DNA of 35,694 nt from Actinomycetes bacterium. Lineage in GTDB: Bacteria > Actinomycetota > Acidimicrobiia > Acidimicrobiales > RAAP-2. Below, piece by piece: positions 22,189 to 29,864 of the stretch (positions within the stretch are counted from its first letter, which is position 1; each line of letters opens with the position of its first letter). The notes below the pieces were generated by a model, which saw only the letters and a list, made by a program, of their open reading frames with translations, was not told the origin of the DNA and ran no database searches. Made by a program: the position numbers and the translations under genes. The DNA lies in NCBI GenBank assembly GCA_021782915.1, contig JAJXUK010000023.1:1-35694 (forward strand), written 5' to 3'.

Positions 22189-23490
22189 TTGAAAGCAATC
22201 AGATCAAAGGGAGTGGGGGCTGTTGCGGCAACGGCGATGCTCGCGGCGACGCTCTTTGCGAGCATGCCGGCACAGGCGAGCAGCAAGGTAACCCTGACCC
22301 TGTGGCAGAACTACGGCACGGAGCAGAACGCCGTGGCGACCAAGAACCTCATCGCCGCCTTCGAGAAGGCCAATCCGAACATCACGATCAAGGACGTGGC
22401 GCAGCCGGGAACCAACTACTTCCAGCTGCTCCAGGCCTCGCAGATCTCGGGCAACGGCCCGGACCTGGCCGTGATGTGGACGGGGGTGTTCGACCTGCAG
22501 TACCAGAACCTCCTGGTCAACCTGAAGGGCAACGTCCCGGCGGCTGATCTGGCCAAGATGCAGAACCTGCAGTGGACGGCGCCGAACTTCACGGCGTCCA
22601 ACGGTCCGCTGGTGATGCCCCTGGAGACCCAGTTCTACATCGGCTTCTACAACAAGGCCCTGTTCAAGAAGGCCGGCATCACGAGCGTGCCCACGGACTG
22701 GTCCCAGCTCTACGCCGACGCGGCCAAGCTGAAGGCCAAGGGCATCCTGCCCATGGTCTACGGCAACGGTGGCCAGGCGATCAGCACGGAGTTCTACCCG
22801 TGGTACGACATGAGCTATCTCATGATCGGCGCGCACTCGCTGGCGAGCTGGAAGGGCTTGTACGACGGGGCGATCCCGTGGACGTCCAAGGTCAACGTGG
22901 CGCAGCTGCAGAACTGGGCGAAGCTCCAGAAGCTCGGCTACACGAACAACGACGTGCTGACGCGCACGAACAACTTGCAGACCTTCGAGTCGGGCAAGGC
23001 CGCCATGCTGGTCGACGGCACGTGGGACACTGCCCAGTACACGGGCAAGATGGGCTCCAACGTCGCCGCCTTCGTCCCGCCGTTCTCCACCAAGCCGATC
23101 AAGGGCGTCGTGGACTACCCGGGTGACGGCTTCTCGGTGCTCAAGAGCTCGAAGAACAAGGCCGCGGCCTTCAAGTTCATCGACTTCCTCAGCACCACCC
23201 AGGCCGGCAAGATCATCAACAAGGCCGGTCTGATTCCGGACATCACCGGCATGACGACGTCCAACCCGGTGAACCAGGAGATGTTGAACTTCGTCAGCAA
23301 GGACCACATGACGCCGTACCCGATGATGGACAACTACGTCCAGGTCAACGTCGGCAACGCGGCGGACAAGGTCCTGCCGGCGGTCCTGGCGAACCAGCAG
23401 TCGGCCCTGTCGGCACTGCAGAACATGCAGCAGGCCTGGCAGCAGCTGCCGGCCGCGCAGCGCAGCTCCACGAGCTTCGCCGGCGGTTGA
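22189..23490 (+). CDS. extracellular sugar-binding protein of an ABC transporter (family 1)
   Basis: Captures the sugar outside the cell and delivers it to the permeases. The 433-residue protein has signal peptide MKAIRSKGVGAVAATAMLAA and likely cleavage at AQA-SS (about 30). The mature start TLTLWQNYGTEQNAVATKNL and VMWTGVFDLQYQNLL are typical of UgpB/MalE-type proteins. TTG 22189 is used, with AAGGGG 8 bases upstream. I see no cysteine and hence no lipobox, which is unusual for a Gram-positive-type binding protein, so it may be released or held by other means. A strong hairpin follows the stop codon. Confidence 0.93.
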   Translation: MKAIRSKGVGAVAATAMLAATLFASMPAQASSKVTLTLWQNYGTEQNAVATKNLIAAFEKANPNITIKDVAQPGTNYFQLLQASQISGNGPDLAVMWTGVFDLQYQNLLVNLKGNVPAADLAKMQNLQWTAPNFTASNGPLVMPLETQFYIGFYNKALFKKAGITSVPTDWSQLYADAAKLKAKGILPMVYGNGGQAISTEFYPWYDMSYLMIGAHSLASWKGLYDGAIPWTSKVNVAQLQNWAKLQKLGYTNNDVLTRTNNLQTFESGKAAMLVDGTWDTAQYTGKMGSNVAAFVPPFSTKPIKGVVDYPGDGFSVLKSSKNKAAAFKFIDFLSTTQAGKIINKAGLIPDITGMTTSNPVNQEMLNFVSKDHMTPYPMMDNYVQVNVGNAADKVLPAVLANQQSALSALQNMQQAWQQLPAAQRSSTSFAGG

Positions 23491-23495
23491 TATCT

Positions 23496-23532
23496 CGGCC
23501 CCGGGCCCCGCGTGACGCGGGGCCCGGGGCCG
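23496..23532 (+). other. 17-bp perfect hairpin between binding-protein and permease genes
   Basis: CGGCCCCGGGCCCCGCG, loop TGA, then its exact complement, 5 bp after the binding-protein stop and 29 bp before the permease start. No T run follows. In comparable transporter operons (malE-malF) an intergenic structure protects the upstream mRNA and lowers permease expression. The same role, partial termination plus mRNA stabilisation, is the best inference here. Confidence 0.75.
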
Positions 23533-23561
23533 ACCCCCACGCCCGAGTACGAAAGAGAGCG

Positions 23562-24461
23562 ATGAGCAGTCCACCGAGCGCGAGGGTGCCCCGTCTGACG
23601 TTGCGCCGGCGCCGTCAGCTGGCCGGCGCCGTCTTCGCGCTGCCCGCACTCGTGCTGGTGCTGGGACTCATCGGCCTGCCCATCGGCCAGGCGGTCTACT
23701 ACTCCTTCACCCAGTGGGACGGCCTGACCTCGACCTGGATCGGCCCGTCCACGTGGACTCAGGCCTTCCACAACCCCAACCTGTGGACCGCGCTGCAGAA
23801 CAACGCGTGGCTCCTGCTGGCGGTGCCCTTCGCCCTCGGCTTTCCACTCCTGATCGCGATGCTGCTGCACCAGCGCGTCGTCGGCTGGAAGGTCTTTCGC
23901 TCCATCTACTTCTTGCCCACGGCCATCTCGTGGGTGGTGCTCGGCCTGGTCGCCGAGCGCTTCTTCGCGTACCAGGGAACGCTCAACTCCCTGCTGCACG
24001 TCGTCGGGCTCGCCCACGTGAACACCAACATGCTGGGCTACGAGTCCACGGCCCTGAGCGCGCTGGGCATCACGTTCGTCTTCACCATGATCGGCACCAA
24101 CACGATGCTCTTCCTGACCGGGCTCGCCACGCTCGACACGAGCCTCGAGGAGGCCGCGCGCATCGACGGGGCCGGGCGCTGGCGCATCTTTCGACACATC
24201 ACCCTGCCGCACCTGAGCCGCTTCATCCAGCTCGCCTTCGTCATGACGGTGATCGCCCTGTTCTCGGCCCTCTTCAGCCTCATCTTCGTGATGACCGGCG
24301 GCGGTCCGGGCTACGCGACCACGACGATGGAGTTCCTCATCTACCAGACCGGATTCGCCCAGGGTGACTTCGGCACCGCGGCCCTCTACGGGCTGATCCT
24401 CTTCGTGCTCACCGCGATCGTGGGCATCATCCAGCTGCGACTGATCGGATCAGACGAGTGA
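23562..24461 (+). CDS. sugar ABC transporter permease (MalF/UgpA type)
   Basis: 299 residues with six predicted helices, starting with GAVFALPALVLVLGLIGLPIG (about 22-42). The ATPase-docking EAA loop is EEAARIDGAGRWRIFRHITL, in the second half. The sequence TGGGPGYATTTMEFLIYQ is typical of the family. The frame is open from 23487, but ATG 23562 has GAAAGAGAG just before it and avoids running through the hairpin. It forms the membrane channel with the next gene, whose GTG overlaps this TGA. Confidence 0.93.
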   Translation: MSSPPSARVPRLTLRRRRQLAGAVFALPALVLVLGLIGLPIGQAVYYSFTQWDGLTSTWIGPSTWTQAFHNPNLWTALQNNAWLLLAVPFALGFPLLIAMLLHQRVVGWKVFRSIYFLPTAISWVVLGLVAERFFAYQGTLNSLLHVVGLAHVNTNMLGYESTALSALGITFVFTMIGTNTMLFLTGLATLDTSLEEAARIDGAGRWRIFRHITLPHLSRFIQLAFVMTVIALFSALFSLIFVMTGGGPGYATTTMEFLIYQTGFAQGDFGTAALYGLILFVLTAIVGIIQLRLIGSDE

Positions 24462-25321
24462 GCCGCGACACCGTAGACGTCGCCGAGACCGACACCTCGG
24501 TCGAGCGCCGCGTGCGCGCGCGCCGCGCGGGCCGCGGCGCCCTGTTCGTCGTCATGCTGGGCGTGGCGGTCGTGATGCTCTACCCGTTCTGGGTGATGAT
24601 CGTGGACAGCCTCAAGTCCGAGAACCAGTTCCTGGCCGGTCACGGCTTCTCCTGGTCCAGCTGGCGCACCCTCAGCTCGACGATCCCGGTGCTCCAGGAG
24701 GTCATCAGCTCCACGATCATCTGCGCGGTGTCGATCCTGCTGATCCTGGCCGTGGGCCTGCCCGCCGGCTTCGCCTTCGCCAAGCTGAAGTTCCGCGCCT
24801 CGGGCGTGATCTTCCTCGGCATCGTCAGCGCGATGATGGTGCCCCTGCAGGCCATCCTCATGCCGGAGTTCGTCAACATCACTCGTCTGGGCCTGACCGG
24901 TGGCTACACCGGCGCGGTGCTCGTGTACGCGGCCCTGGGCACGCCCTTCTCGGTCTTCCTGTTCGCGACCTACTTTCGCGGGGTGCCCGACGAGCTCATC
25001 GAGGCCGGCATCGTGGACGGCCTCGGCTACGTCGGCGCCCTGTGGCGCCTCATCGTGCCCATCGCGATCCCGGCGATCGCCACGGTCACGGTGCTGCAGT
25101 TCATCCAGATCTGGGATGACCTGCTGGTCGGGCTGCTCTTCATCCAGAACACGTCCGAGCGACCCATCACGGTGGGCCTGGCCGTGCTGGCCGCGGGGCG
25201 CACGACCTCGATCCCGGCGCTCATGGCGGGCTCGCTGCTCAGTGCGCTGCCGGCGATGATCGTCTACCTGGTCTTTCAGCGTTACCTGGTCAAGGGCCTG
25301 ACCATGGGCATCGATCGATGA
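24458..25321 (+). CDS. sugar ABC transporter permease (MalG/UgpE type)
   Basis: 287 residues with six predicted helices and the EAA loop DELIEAGIVDGLGYVGALWR before LIVPIAIPAIATV. The N-terminus is basic (RRVRARRAGR), followed by the first helix, then YPFWVMIVDSLKSENQF, typical of MalG-type proteins. GTG 24458 overlaps the stop of the first permease (GTGA), so both subunits are made together. Its stop lies 25 bp before the ATPase start. Confidence 0.92.
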   Translation: MSRDTVDVAETDTSVERRVRARRAGRGALFVVMLGVAVVMLYPFWVMIVDSLKSENQFLAGHGFSWSSWRTLSSTIPVLQEVISSTIICAVSILLILAVGLPAGFAFAKLKFRASGVIFLGIVSAMMVPLQAILMPEFVNITRLGLTGGYTGAVLVYAALGTPFSVFLFATYFRGVPDELIEAGIVDGLGYVGALWRLIVPIAIPAIATVTVLQFIQIWDDLLVGLLFIQNTSERPITVGLAVLAAGRTTSIPALMAGSLLSALPAMIVYLVFQRYLVKGLTMGIDR

Positions 25322-25346
25322 GTTGCACCCAGCGAGGGAGTTCGTA

Positions 25347-26513
25347 ATGGCAGAGATCACCTTCGAGGGCGTCACGAAGGTCTTCGCGGGCAACGTCACG
25401 GCGGTCGATCACCTCGACCTGCACGTGGCCGACGGCGAGTTCATGGTCCTCGTCGGTCCCTCGGGCTGTGGCAAGACGACGGCCCTGCGCATGCTGGCCG
25501 GGCTCGAGGAGATCTCCTCGGGCACGCTGTCCATCGGCGGTCGGGTCGTCAACCACGTCCTGCCCAAGGACCGCGACGTCGCGATGGTCTTTCAGAACTA
25601 CGCGCTGTACCCGCACATGAGCGTGGCCCAGAACATGGGCTTCGCGCTGAAGATCCGCGGCGAGTCCAAGGACGAGATCACCCGCAAGGTGGCCGAGGCC
25701 GCCTCGATCCTGCGCCTGAGCGAGTACCTGGACCGGCGCCCGAAGGCGCTCTCGGGCGGCCAGCGCCAGCGCGTGGCCATGGGCCGGGCCATCGTGCGCA
25801 GCCCCCGGGCCTTCCTCATGGACGAGCCGCTGTCCAATCTCGACGCCCAGCTGCGCGTGGAGATGCGCGTGGAGATCGCGCGCATCCAGCGCCTCCTCGG
25901 CGTGGCGACGCTCTACGTGACCCACGATCAGATCGAGGCCATGACGATGGGCGACCGGGTGGCCGTCATGCGTGGTGGCAAGCTCCAGCAGGTCGCCCCG
26001 CCCCAGGAGCTCTACGACCGGCCGGCCAACGAGTTCGTAGCCGGGTTCATGGGCTCTCCGCCCATGAACCTGCTGCGCGTGCGCACCGCGCCGGCCGAGG
26101 GCCGTCTGGCACTGGCGGTCGGCGCCCAGCGCCTGGAGCTGCCCCGCGCCTACGAGGCGAGCCACGAGCTGCCCACCGACGCCGACTGCGAGCTCGTGCT
26201 CGGCGTGCGGCCCGAGGACATCGAGGTGGTGGACGAAGCGGGCAGCGGGCCCACGCTTCGCACCCGCGTCGAGCGGCGCGAGGCGCTGGGCGCTGAGATC
26301 CTGGTGCACCTCGCGCTCGTCGAGGCGGGTGCTCCGAGCAGCGTCGCCTACGACGAGGACGTCGCGATCACGCGCCCGAGCGTGCTCGTGGCGCGCATGG
26401 CGCCCCAGGCTCGGGTCGGGGTGGGCGACGTGCTGAACGTGCGCCTGAACGAGGAGCGCCTGCACTTCTTTGACGCCCTCAGCGGGGTGTCCCTGGCCCG
26501 GGGGACCGCGTGA
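25347..26513 (+). CDS. sugar ABC transporter ATPase (MalK/UgpC type)
   Basis: 388 residues, peripheral to the membrane, powering uptake. The Walker A motif is GPSGCGKTT, Q-loop FQNYALYPHMSV, signature LSGGQRQRVAMGRA, Walker B FLMDEPLSNLD, and switch histidine YVTHDQIEA. The last 150 residues are the regulatory TOBE-type region of the CUT1 subclass (ELVLGVRPEDIEV). ATG 25347 follows GAGGGAG. MalK-type ATPases often serve several transporters, but here it sits with its own permeases. The next gene overlaps by GTGA. Confidence 0.94.
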   Translation: MAEITFEGVTKVFAGNVTAVDHLDLHVADGEFMVLVGPSGCGKTTALRMLAGLEEISSGTLSIGGRVVNHVLPKDRDVAMVFQNYALYPHMSVAQNMGFALKIRGESKDEITRKVAEAASILRLSEYLDRRPKALSGGQRQRVAMGRAIVRSPRAFLMDEPLSNLDAQLRVEMRVEIARIQRLLGVATLYVTHDQIEAMTMGDRVAVMRGGKLQQVAPPQELYDRPANEFVAGFMGSPPMNLLRVRTAPAEGRLALAVGAQRLELPRAYEASHELPTDADCELVLGVRPEDIEVVDEAGSGPTLRTRVERREALGAEILVHLALVEAGAPSSVAYDEDVAITRPSVLVARMAPQARVGVGDVLNVRLNEERLHFFDALSGVSLARGTA

Positions 26514-27340
26514 ACGCCACACTGGGCCCCGAGCTGGACTTTCGGGTCCTGGCGAGCGGACTCGATCACGTCGAGGGGGTCTGCTGGGACCCGGTGCGAG
26601 AGTGCGTCTGGGCCGGCGGTGAGGCCGGCCAGATCTACCGCATCGGCCTGGACGGCACCGTGAGCGTGGAGACGACCATCGAGGGCGGCGCGCTCAACGG
26701 CCTGGCCCTGAGCCGGGACGGTGAGCTCTTCGTGTGCGACACGGCCAATCACCAGGTGTGGCGCCTGGACGCCGCGATGCGCGCACACGCCTTCGGCGAG
26801 CCGATGGGCTTTCCCAACTACCCGGCCTTCGGGCCCGACGGTCGGCTCTACGTCTCGGACTCGGGCTCCTTCTTCGAGCCCACCGGGCGCATCCTGGCCA
26901 TCGAGAGCGACGGCACGACCCACGACGTCTCCCCGCGCCCGGTGGGCTTCGCCAACGGACTGGCCTTCACGGGCTCGACGCTCTGGGTCGTGGAGTCCTC
27001 GACGCCCGGCGTGAGCGCGATGGACATCAACGGCGGGCCCCTCGAGCTGCTGATCCCGATGAGCCGCTGCGTGCCCGACGGCCTGGCGCTTGACGCTGAG
27101 GGCGGGCTGCTCATCTCGTGCTATCAGCCCAACCAGCTCTGGCGCTGGAGCGAGGACTCCGGCCTCGAGCTGCTGATCGACGAGTGGAGCGGCGAGCAGA
27201 TCCTCTCGCCGACCAACGTCGCCTTCTACGGTGAGCACCTGGACCGGCTCGTGCTGGCCTCGCTGTGCGGCCACGATGTCACCACCGTGCGCCTCGGGCG
27301 AGCCGGTGCGCCCGTGCAGCACCTGGTCGAGGGGGCCTGA
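26510..27340 (+). CDS. SMP-30/gluconolactonase-family sugar lactonase
   Basis: Predicted to open the sugar lactone made by the dehydrogenase, giving the substrate of the dehydratase. The 276-residue protein forms a six-bladed propeller. Expected metal ligands are visible: E in LDHVEGVCWD near the N-terminus, N in GFANGLAFTG, and D in VPDGLALDAEGGLLIS. GTG 26510 overlaps the ATPase stop. The stop TGA (27338-27340) overlaps the ATG of the aldehyde dehydrogenase by one base (TGATG). No signal peptide, so cytoplasmic. Confidence 0.9.
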   Translation: MNATLGPELDFRVLASGLDHVEGVCWDPVRECVWAGGEAGQIYRIGLDGTVSVETTIEGGALNGLALSRDGELFVCDTANHQVWRLDAAMRAHAFGEPMGFPNYPAFGPDGRLYVSDSGSFFEPTGRILAIESDGTTHDVSPRPVGFANGLAFTGSTLWVVESSTPGVSAMDINGGPLELLIPMSRCVPDGLALDAEGGLLISCYQPNQLWRWSEDSGLELLIDEWSGEQILSPTNVAFYGEHLDRLVLASLCGHDVTTVRLGRAGAPVQHLVEGA

Positions 27341-28854
27341 TGAACGTCACGAGCACGAACCCGCGCAGCGGTGAGACGCGCTCGCTGGGCATCACCGAGC
27401 ACACCGTGGCCGAGGTGGCGGATCTGGCCGTGCGCGCCGCGGGCGCGAGCGCCCCGTACGCCGCACGGCCCTTGACGTGGCGCGCGAGCCTGCTGGGCGC
27501 CATGGCCGACGCGCTCGAGGAGGACGCGCAGGGCCTGGTGGGTCTGGCCCAGGAGGAGACGGCGCTGTCCGAGGCGCGCCTGCGCGCCGAGCTGGCGCGC
27601 ACGGCCTTCCAGCTGCGCTTCTTCGCCGGCGTCGTGCGGGACGGCATGTTCCTCGCGGCCTCGATCGACGAGGCGACCGACTCGCCGATGGGCCCGCTGC
27701 CGGACCTGCGACGCGTGCGCGTGCCGATCGGCCCGGTCGCGGTCTTTGGCAGCTCCAACTTCCCCTTCGCCTTCTCCGTGCCGGGCGGGGACACCGCGTC
27801 GGCCCTCGCGGCCGGCTGCGCGGTCCTCATCAAGGCCCATCCGGCCCATCCGGCCACGAGCGCGGCGGCCTTCAGCGCTCTGGAGCGCGCCGCGCGCGCG
27901 GCGCACGCGCCCGAGGGCCTGCTGGGGCTGGTCTTCGGCCTTCAGGCCGGGACGGCTCTCGTCGAGGCCGCCGACGTCGCCGGTGTCGGATTCACCGGCT
28001 CGCTCAGCGCGGGTCGCGCCCTGTGGGCGAGGGCCAACGCGCGCGCCGTGCCGATTCCGTTCTTCGGCGAGCTCGGCTCGGCCAACCCGTTGGTCGTGAC
28101 GCGCGCGGCGGCCGCCGCGCGCGCCGAGCAGATCGCGGTCGGAGCGGCCGGGTCCGTGACGTTGGGCGTCGGGCAGTTCTGCACGAAGCCGGGCCTGCTC
28201 TTCGTGCCGAGTGGTGCCTCGGGCGACGCGCTCGTCGCGGCCCTGGTGTCCGAGCTGCAGAGCATGAGTGGCTTCACGATGCTGAGCACGAGCATCGCCG
28301 AGAACTTTCGGCGGGGTGCGCGTCGTCTGCAGGACGAGGGCGGCGCGACGGTGCTGGTGGATGGGGAGTGGGGCGAGGCCGCTCACATCTCGGCGCGTCT
28401 GCTGCAGGTCGACGCCGAGCGCTTTCGCGTCGGGGCGTCCCTGCACGAGGAGTGCTTCGGCCCGCTGGCCCTGGTGGTGCGCTACGAGAGCGCGGCCGAG
28501 TTGGAGCGCGCCGTGCGCGCCGCCGAGCCGTCTCTGACCTTCACGCTGCACCTGGGCCCGGACGATCCGGACGCACGCTGGCTCATCGAGCTGGGCGCGG
28601 CGCGCGCGGGTCGCGTGCTGGTCGACGCTTTCCCCACGGGGGTGGGCGTGAGCTGGTCGATGCAACACGGTGGACCCTGGCCGGCCACGACGGCGCCGTC
28701 GGCCACCTCGGTGGGCGCGGCCTCCATCGAGCGCTGGCTGCGCCCGGTGACCTATCAGTCCGTGCCGGCCCACCTGCTGCCGGCGGCCCTACGCGACGAG
28801 AATCCCCTCGGGATTCCCCGACGGCTCAACGGGCGACTCGAGCTGACGTCCTAG
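27340..28854 (+). CDS. aldehyde dehydrogenase, 2-oxoglutarate-semialdehyde dehydrogenase type
   Basis: Oxidises an aldehyde, probably 2-oxoglutarate semialdehyde, to 2-oxoglutarate with NAD(P), delivering pentose carbon to the TCA cycle. 504 residues; N140 (FGSSNFPFAF), K165 (VLIKAHPAHP), E244 (FFGELGSANPL) and catalytic C281 (GQFCTKPGL) are in place, and EECFGPLALVV is present. The phrases GGDTASALAAGC and KAHPAHP and the ending WSMQHGGPWPATT are those of the ketoglutarate-semialdehyde subgroup, not general aldehyde dehydrogenases. ATG 27340 overlaps the lactonase stop. Last gene of the operon, ending 22 bp from the convergent YHS gene. Confidence 0.9.
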   Translation: MNVTSTNPRSGETRSLGITEHTVAEVADLAVRAAGASAPYAARPLTWRASLLGAMADALEEDAQGLVGLAQEETALSEARLRAELARTAFQLRFFAGVVRDGMFLAASIDEATDSPMGPLPDLRRVRVPIGPVAVFGSSNFPFAFSVPGGDTASALAAGCAVLIKAHPAHPATSAAAFSALERAARAAHAPEGLLGLVFGLQAGTALVEAADVAGVGFTGSLSAGRALWARANARAVPIPFFGELGSANPLVVTRAAAAARAEQIAVGAAGSVTLGVGQFCTKPGLLFVPSGASGDALVAALVSELQSMSGFTMLSTSIAENFRRGARRLQDEGGATVLVDGEWGEAAHISARLLQVDAERFRVGASLHEECFGPLALVVRYESAAELERAVRAAEPSLTFTLHLGPDDPDARWLIELGAARAGRVLVDAFPTGVGVSWSMQHGGPWPATTAPSATSVGAASIERWLRPVTYQSVPAHLLPAALRDENPLGIPRRLNGRLELTS

Positions 28855-28876
28855 GGCCCGACGGTGCCTCGGAGGC

Positions 28877-29062
28877 TCAGTGGCGGCGGAACCAGGACCG
28901 GCGCGTCTCGCTCGTCGCGACGTACTTGCTCGGTTCGCGGTCGAAGGTCTCCGCGCAGCCCACGGCACAGAAGAAGATCGTCTGTCCCTGGTAGTCACGC
29001 CGCGCGGCGGCCTCGGCCTCCTCGACGTTCATTCCGCATACGGGATCCACGTGGGTGGGCAT
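28877..29062 (-). CDS. YHS-domain metal-binding protein (61 aa)
   Basis: The whole small protein is one YHS domain: DPVCGMNVEEAEAA, YQGQTIFFCAVGCAETFDREP and SKYV, with cysteines C9, C32 and C36. YHS domains bind heavy-metal ions and occur alone or attached to copper and other metal ATPases. AAGGAG lies 5 bases before ATG 29062. The gene is 33 bp downstream of the cupredoxin gene on the same strand, so a shared transcript and a copper-related role are likely, by inference. No membrane segment, probably cytoplasmic. Confidence 0.9.
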   Translation of the reverse strand: MPTHVDPVCGMNVEEAEAAARRDYQGQTIFFCAVGCAETFDREPSKYVATSETRRSWFRRH

Positions 29063-29095
29063 GGTTGCTCCTTGGTCTGGGTGACATGCGACGTC

Positions 29096-29671
29096 CTAGT
29101 TCTTCGTGACCTCGAAGCCGGTCTCCATGCCGGCCACGTAGTGCCAGGGCTCGTTGCACAGGATCTCATAGCTGCCCGCGGCGAGGTTCAGCGTCACCCA
29201 TCCCGTCTGGCCCGGCGCCAGTCCGTCACCGACGCCGGGCGCGCAGCTGGCCGAGGCCTCCCCGAGGCGCCCAGACTCGTCGACCGTGCCGTCGGCCCGG
29301 CTCGGGCGTGAGCCGACGCCGCGCGCGGGGGCCGGCATGATGAGCATCTCGTGGACGATGGAGCCCGCGTTGGTGGCAACGAACGTGACAGGCCCGGCGT
29401 GCACCCGCTGGGGCACCGCGCGCACGAACATCATCATGCCCCGCGCCGAGCCCATCATGGTGCCGGCGTCGTAGAGCTCCACGTGCACGAGCTGTCGAGC
29501 CGGACCGGTCGGCGAGCACAGGGGCTGGGCGGCCAGACGCGCGGGAGCGAGGGGGCCCCTGAGCGTGGCGTGGCGAGCCGCGCCGAGGCCGAGGAGGCCG
29601 AGCACGGCGAGCGCGGAGATCAAGAGGGGAGCGACGGGTCGTCGTGCAGGGCCGCTCCCGGTGGATGTCAC
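29096..29671 (-). CDS. membrane-anchored cupredoxin (sulfocyanin-like blue copper protein)
   Basis: 191 residues from GTG 29671, which is preceded by GGAAGGA; the longer open frame to 29779 adds no recognisable sequence. A transmembrane anchor or signal segment (about 12-32) precedes a cupredoxin domain. The type 1 copper ligands are H107 (SIVHEMLIM), C172, H177 and M182 (LCNEPWHYVAGM, spacing C-x4-H-x4-M). It is predicted to carry electrons or bind copper on the outer membrane face. A cysteine pair (C52, C143) may be structural. Paired with the YHS gene. No oxidase or copper pump lies in the window. Confidence 0.85.
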   Translation of the reverse strand: MTSTGSGPARRPVAPLLISALAVLGLLGLGAARHATLRGPLAPARLAAQPLCSPTGPARQLVHVELYDAGTMMGSARGMMMFVRAVPQRVHAGPVTFVATNAGSIVHEMLIMPAPARGVGSRPSRADGTVDESGRLGEASASCAPGVGDGLAPGQTGWVTLNLAAGSYEILCNEPWHYVAGMETGFEVTKN

Positions 29672-29811
29672 AGCGTCCTTCCCGTGCCTCAACCCCCACT
29701 GGACAGTGTGCGGGTCCTTGGTCCCCACGGGTGCGCGAACACTAGGGCCGATAGTCAGGAGCGCGGGTGGCGGGCTCAATGTGGAGTCACCCGCAACGGG
29801 GCAAGCCTCAA

Positions 29812-29844
29812 ACAGCCGGCCCCGCGCGGGGCGGGGCCGGCTGT
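29812..29844 (-). terminator. hairpin terminator after the secreted-protein gene
   Basis: ACAGCCGGCCCCGC (29812-29825) pairs exactly with 29831-29844 across a 5-base loop. It lies 20 bp beyond the stop of the leftward gene at 29865. On that strand the stem runs into TGTTTG, a weak T stretch. It should separate that gene from the cupredoxin gene. Confidence 0.7.
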
Positions 29845-29864
29845 CTGACTGTCAGTTCGCCGTG

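Noticed and set aside
22204-23649. 481-aa minus-strand frame over the sugar-binding protein gene
   Set aside because: Composition typical of antisense GC-rich DNA. The plus frame has signal peptide and family motifs.
27226-28773. 515-aa minus-strand frame over the aldehyde dehydrogenase gene
   Set aside because: Antisense shadow without motifs; the plus frame has all catalytic residues.
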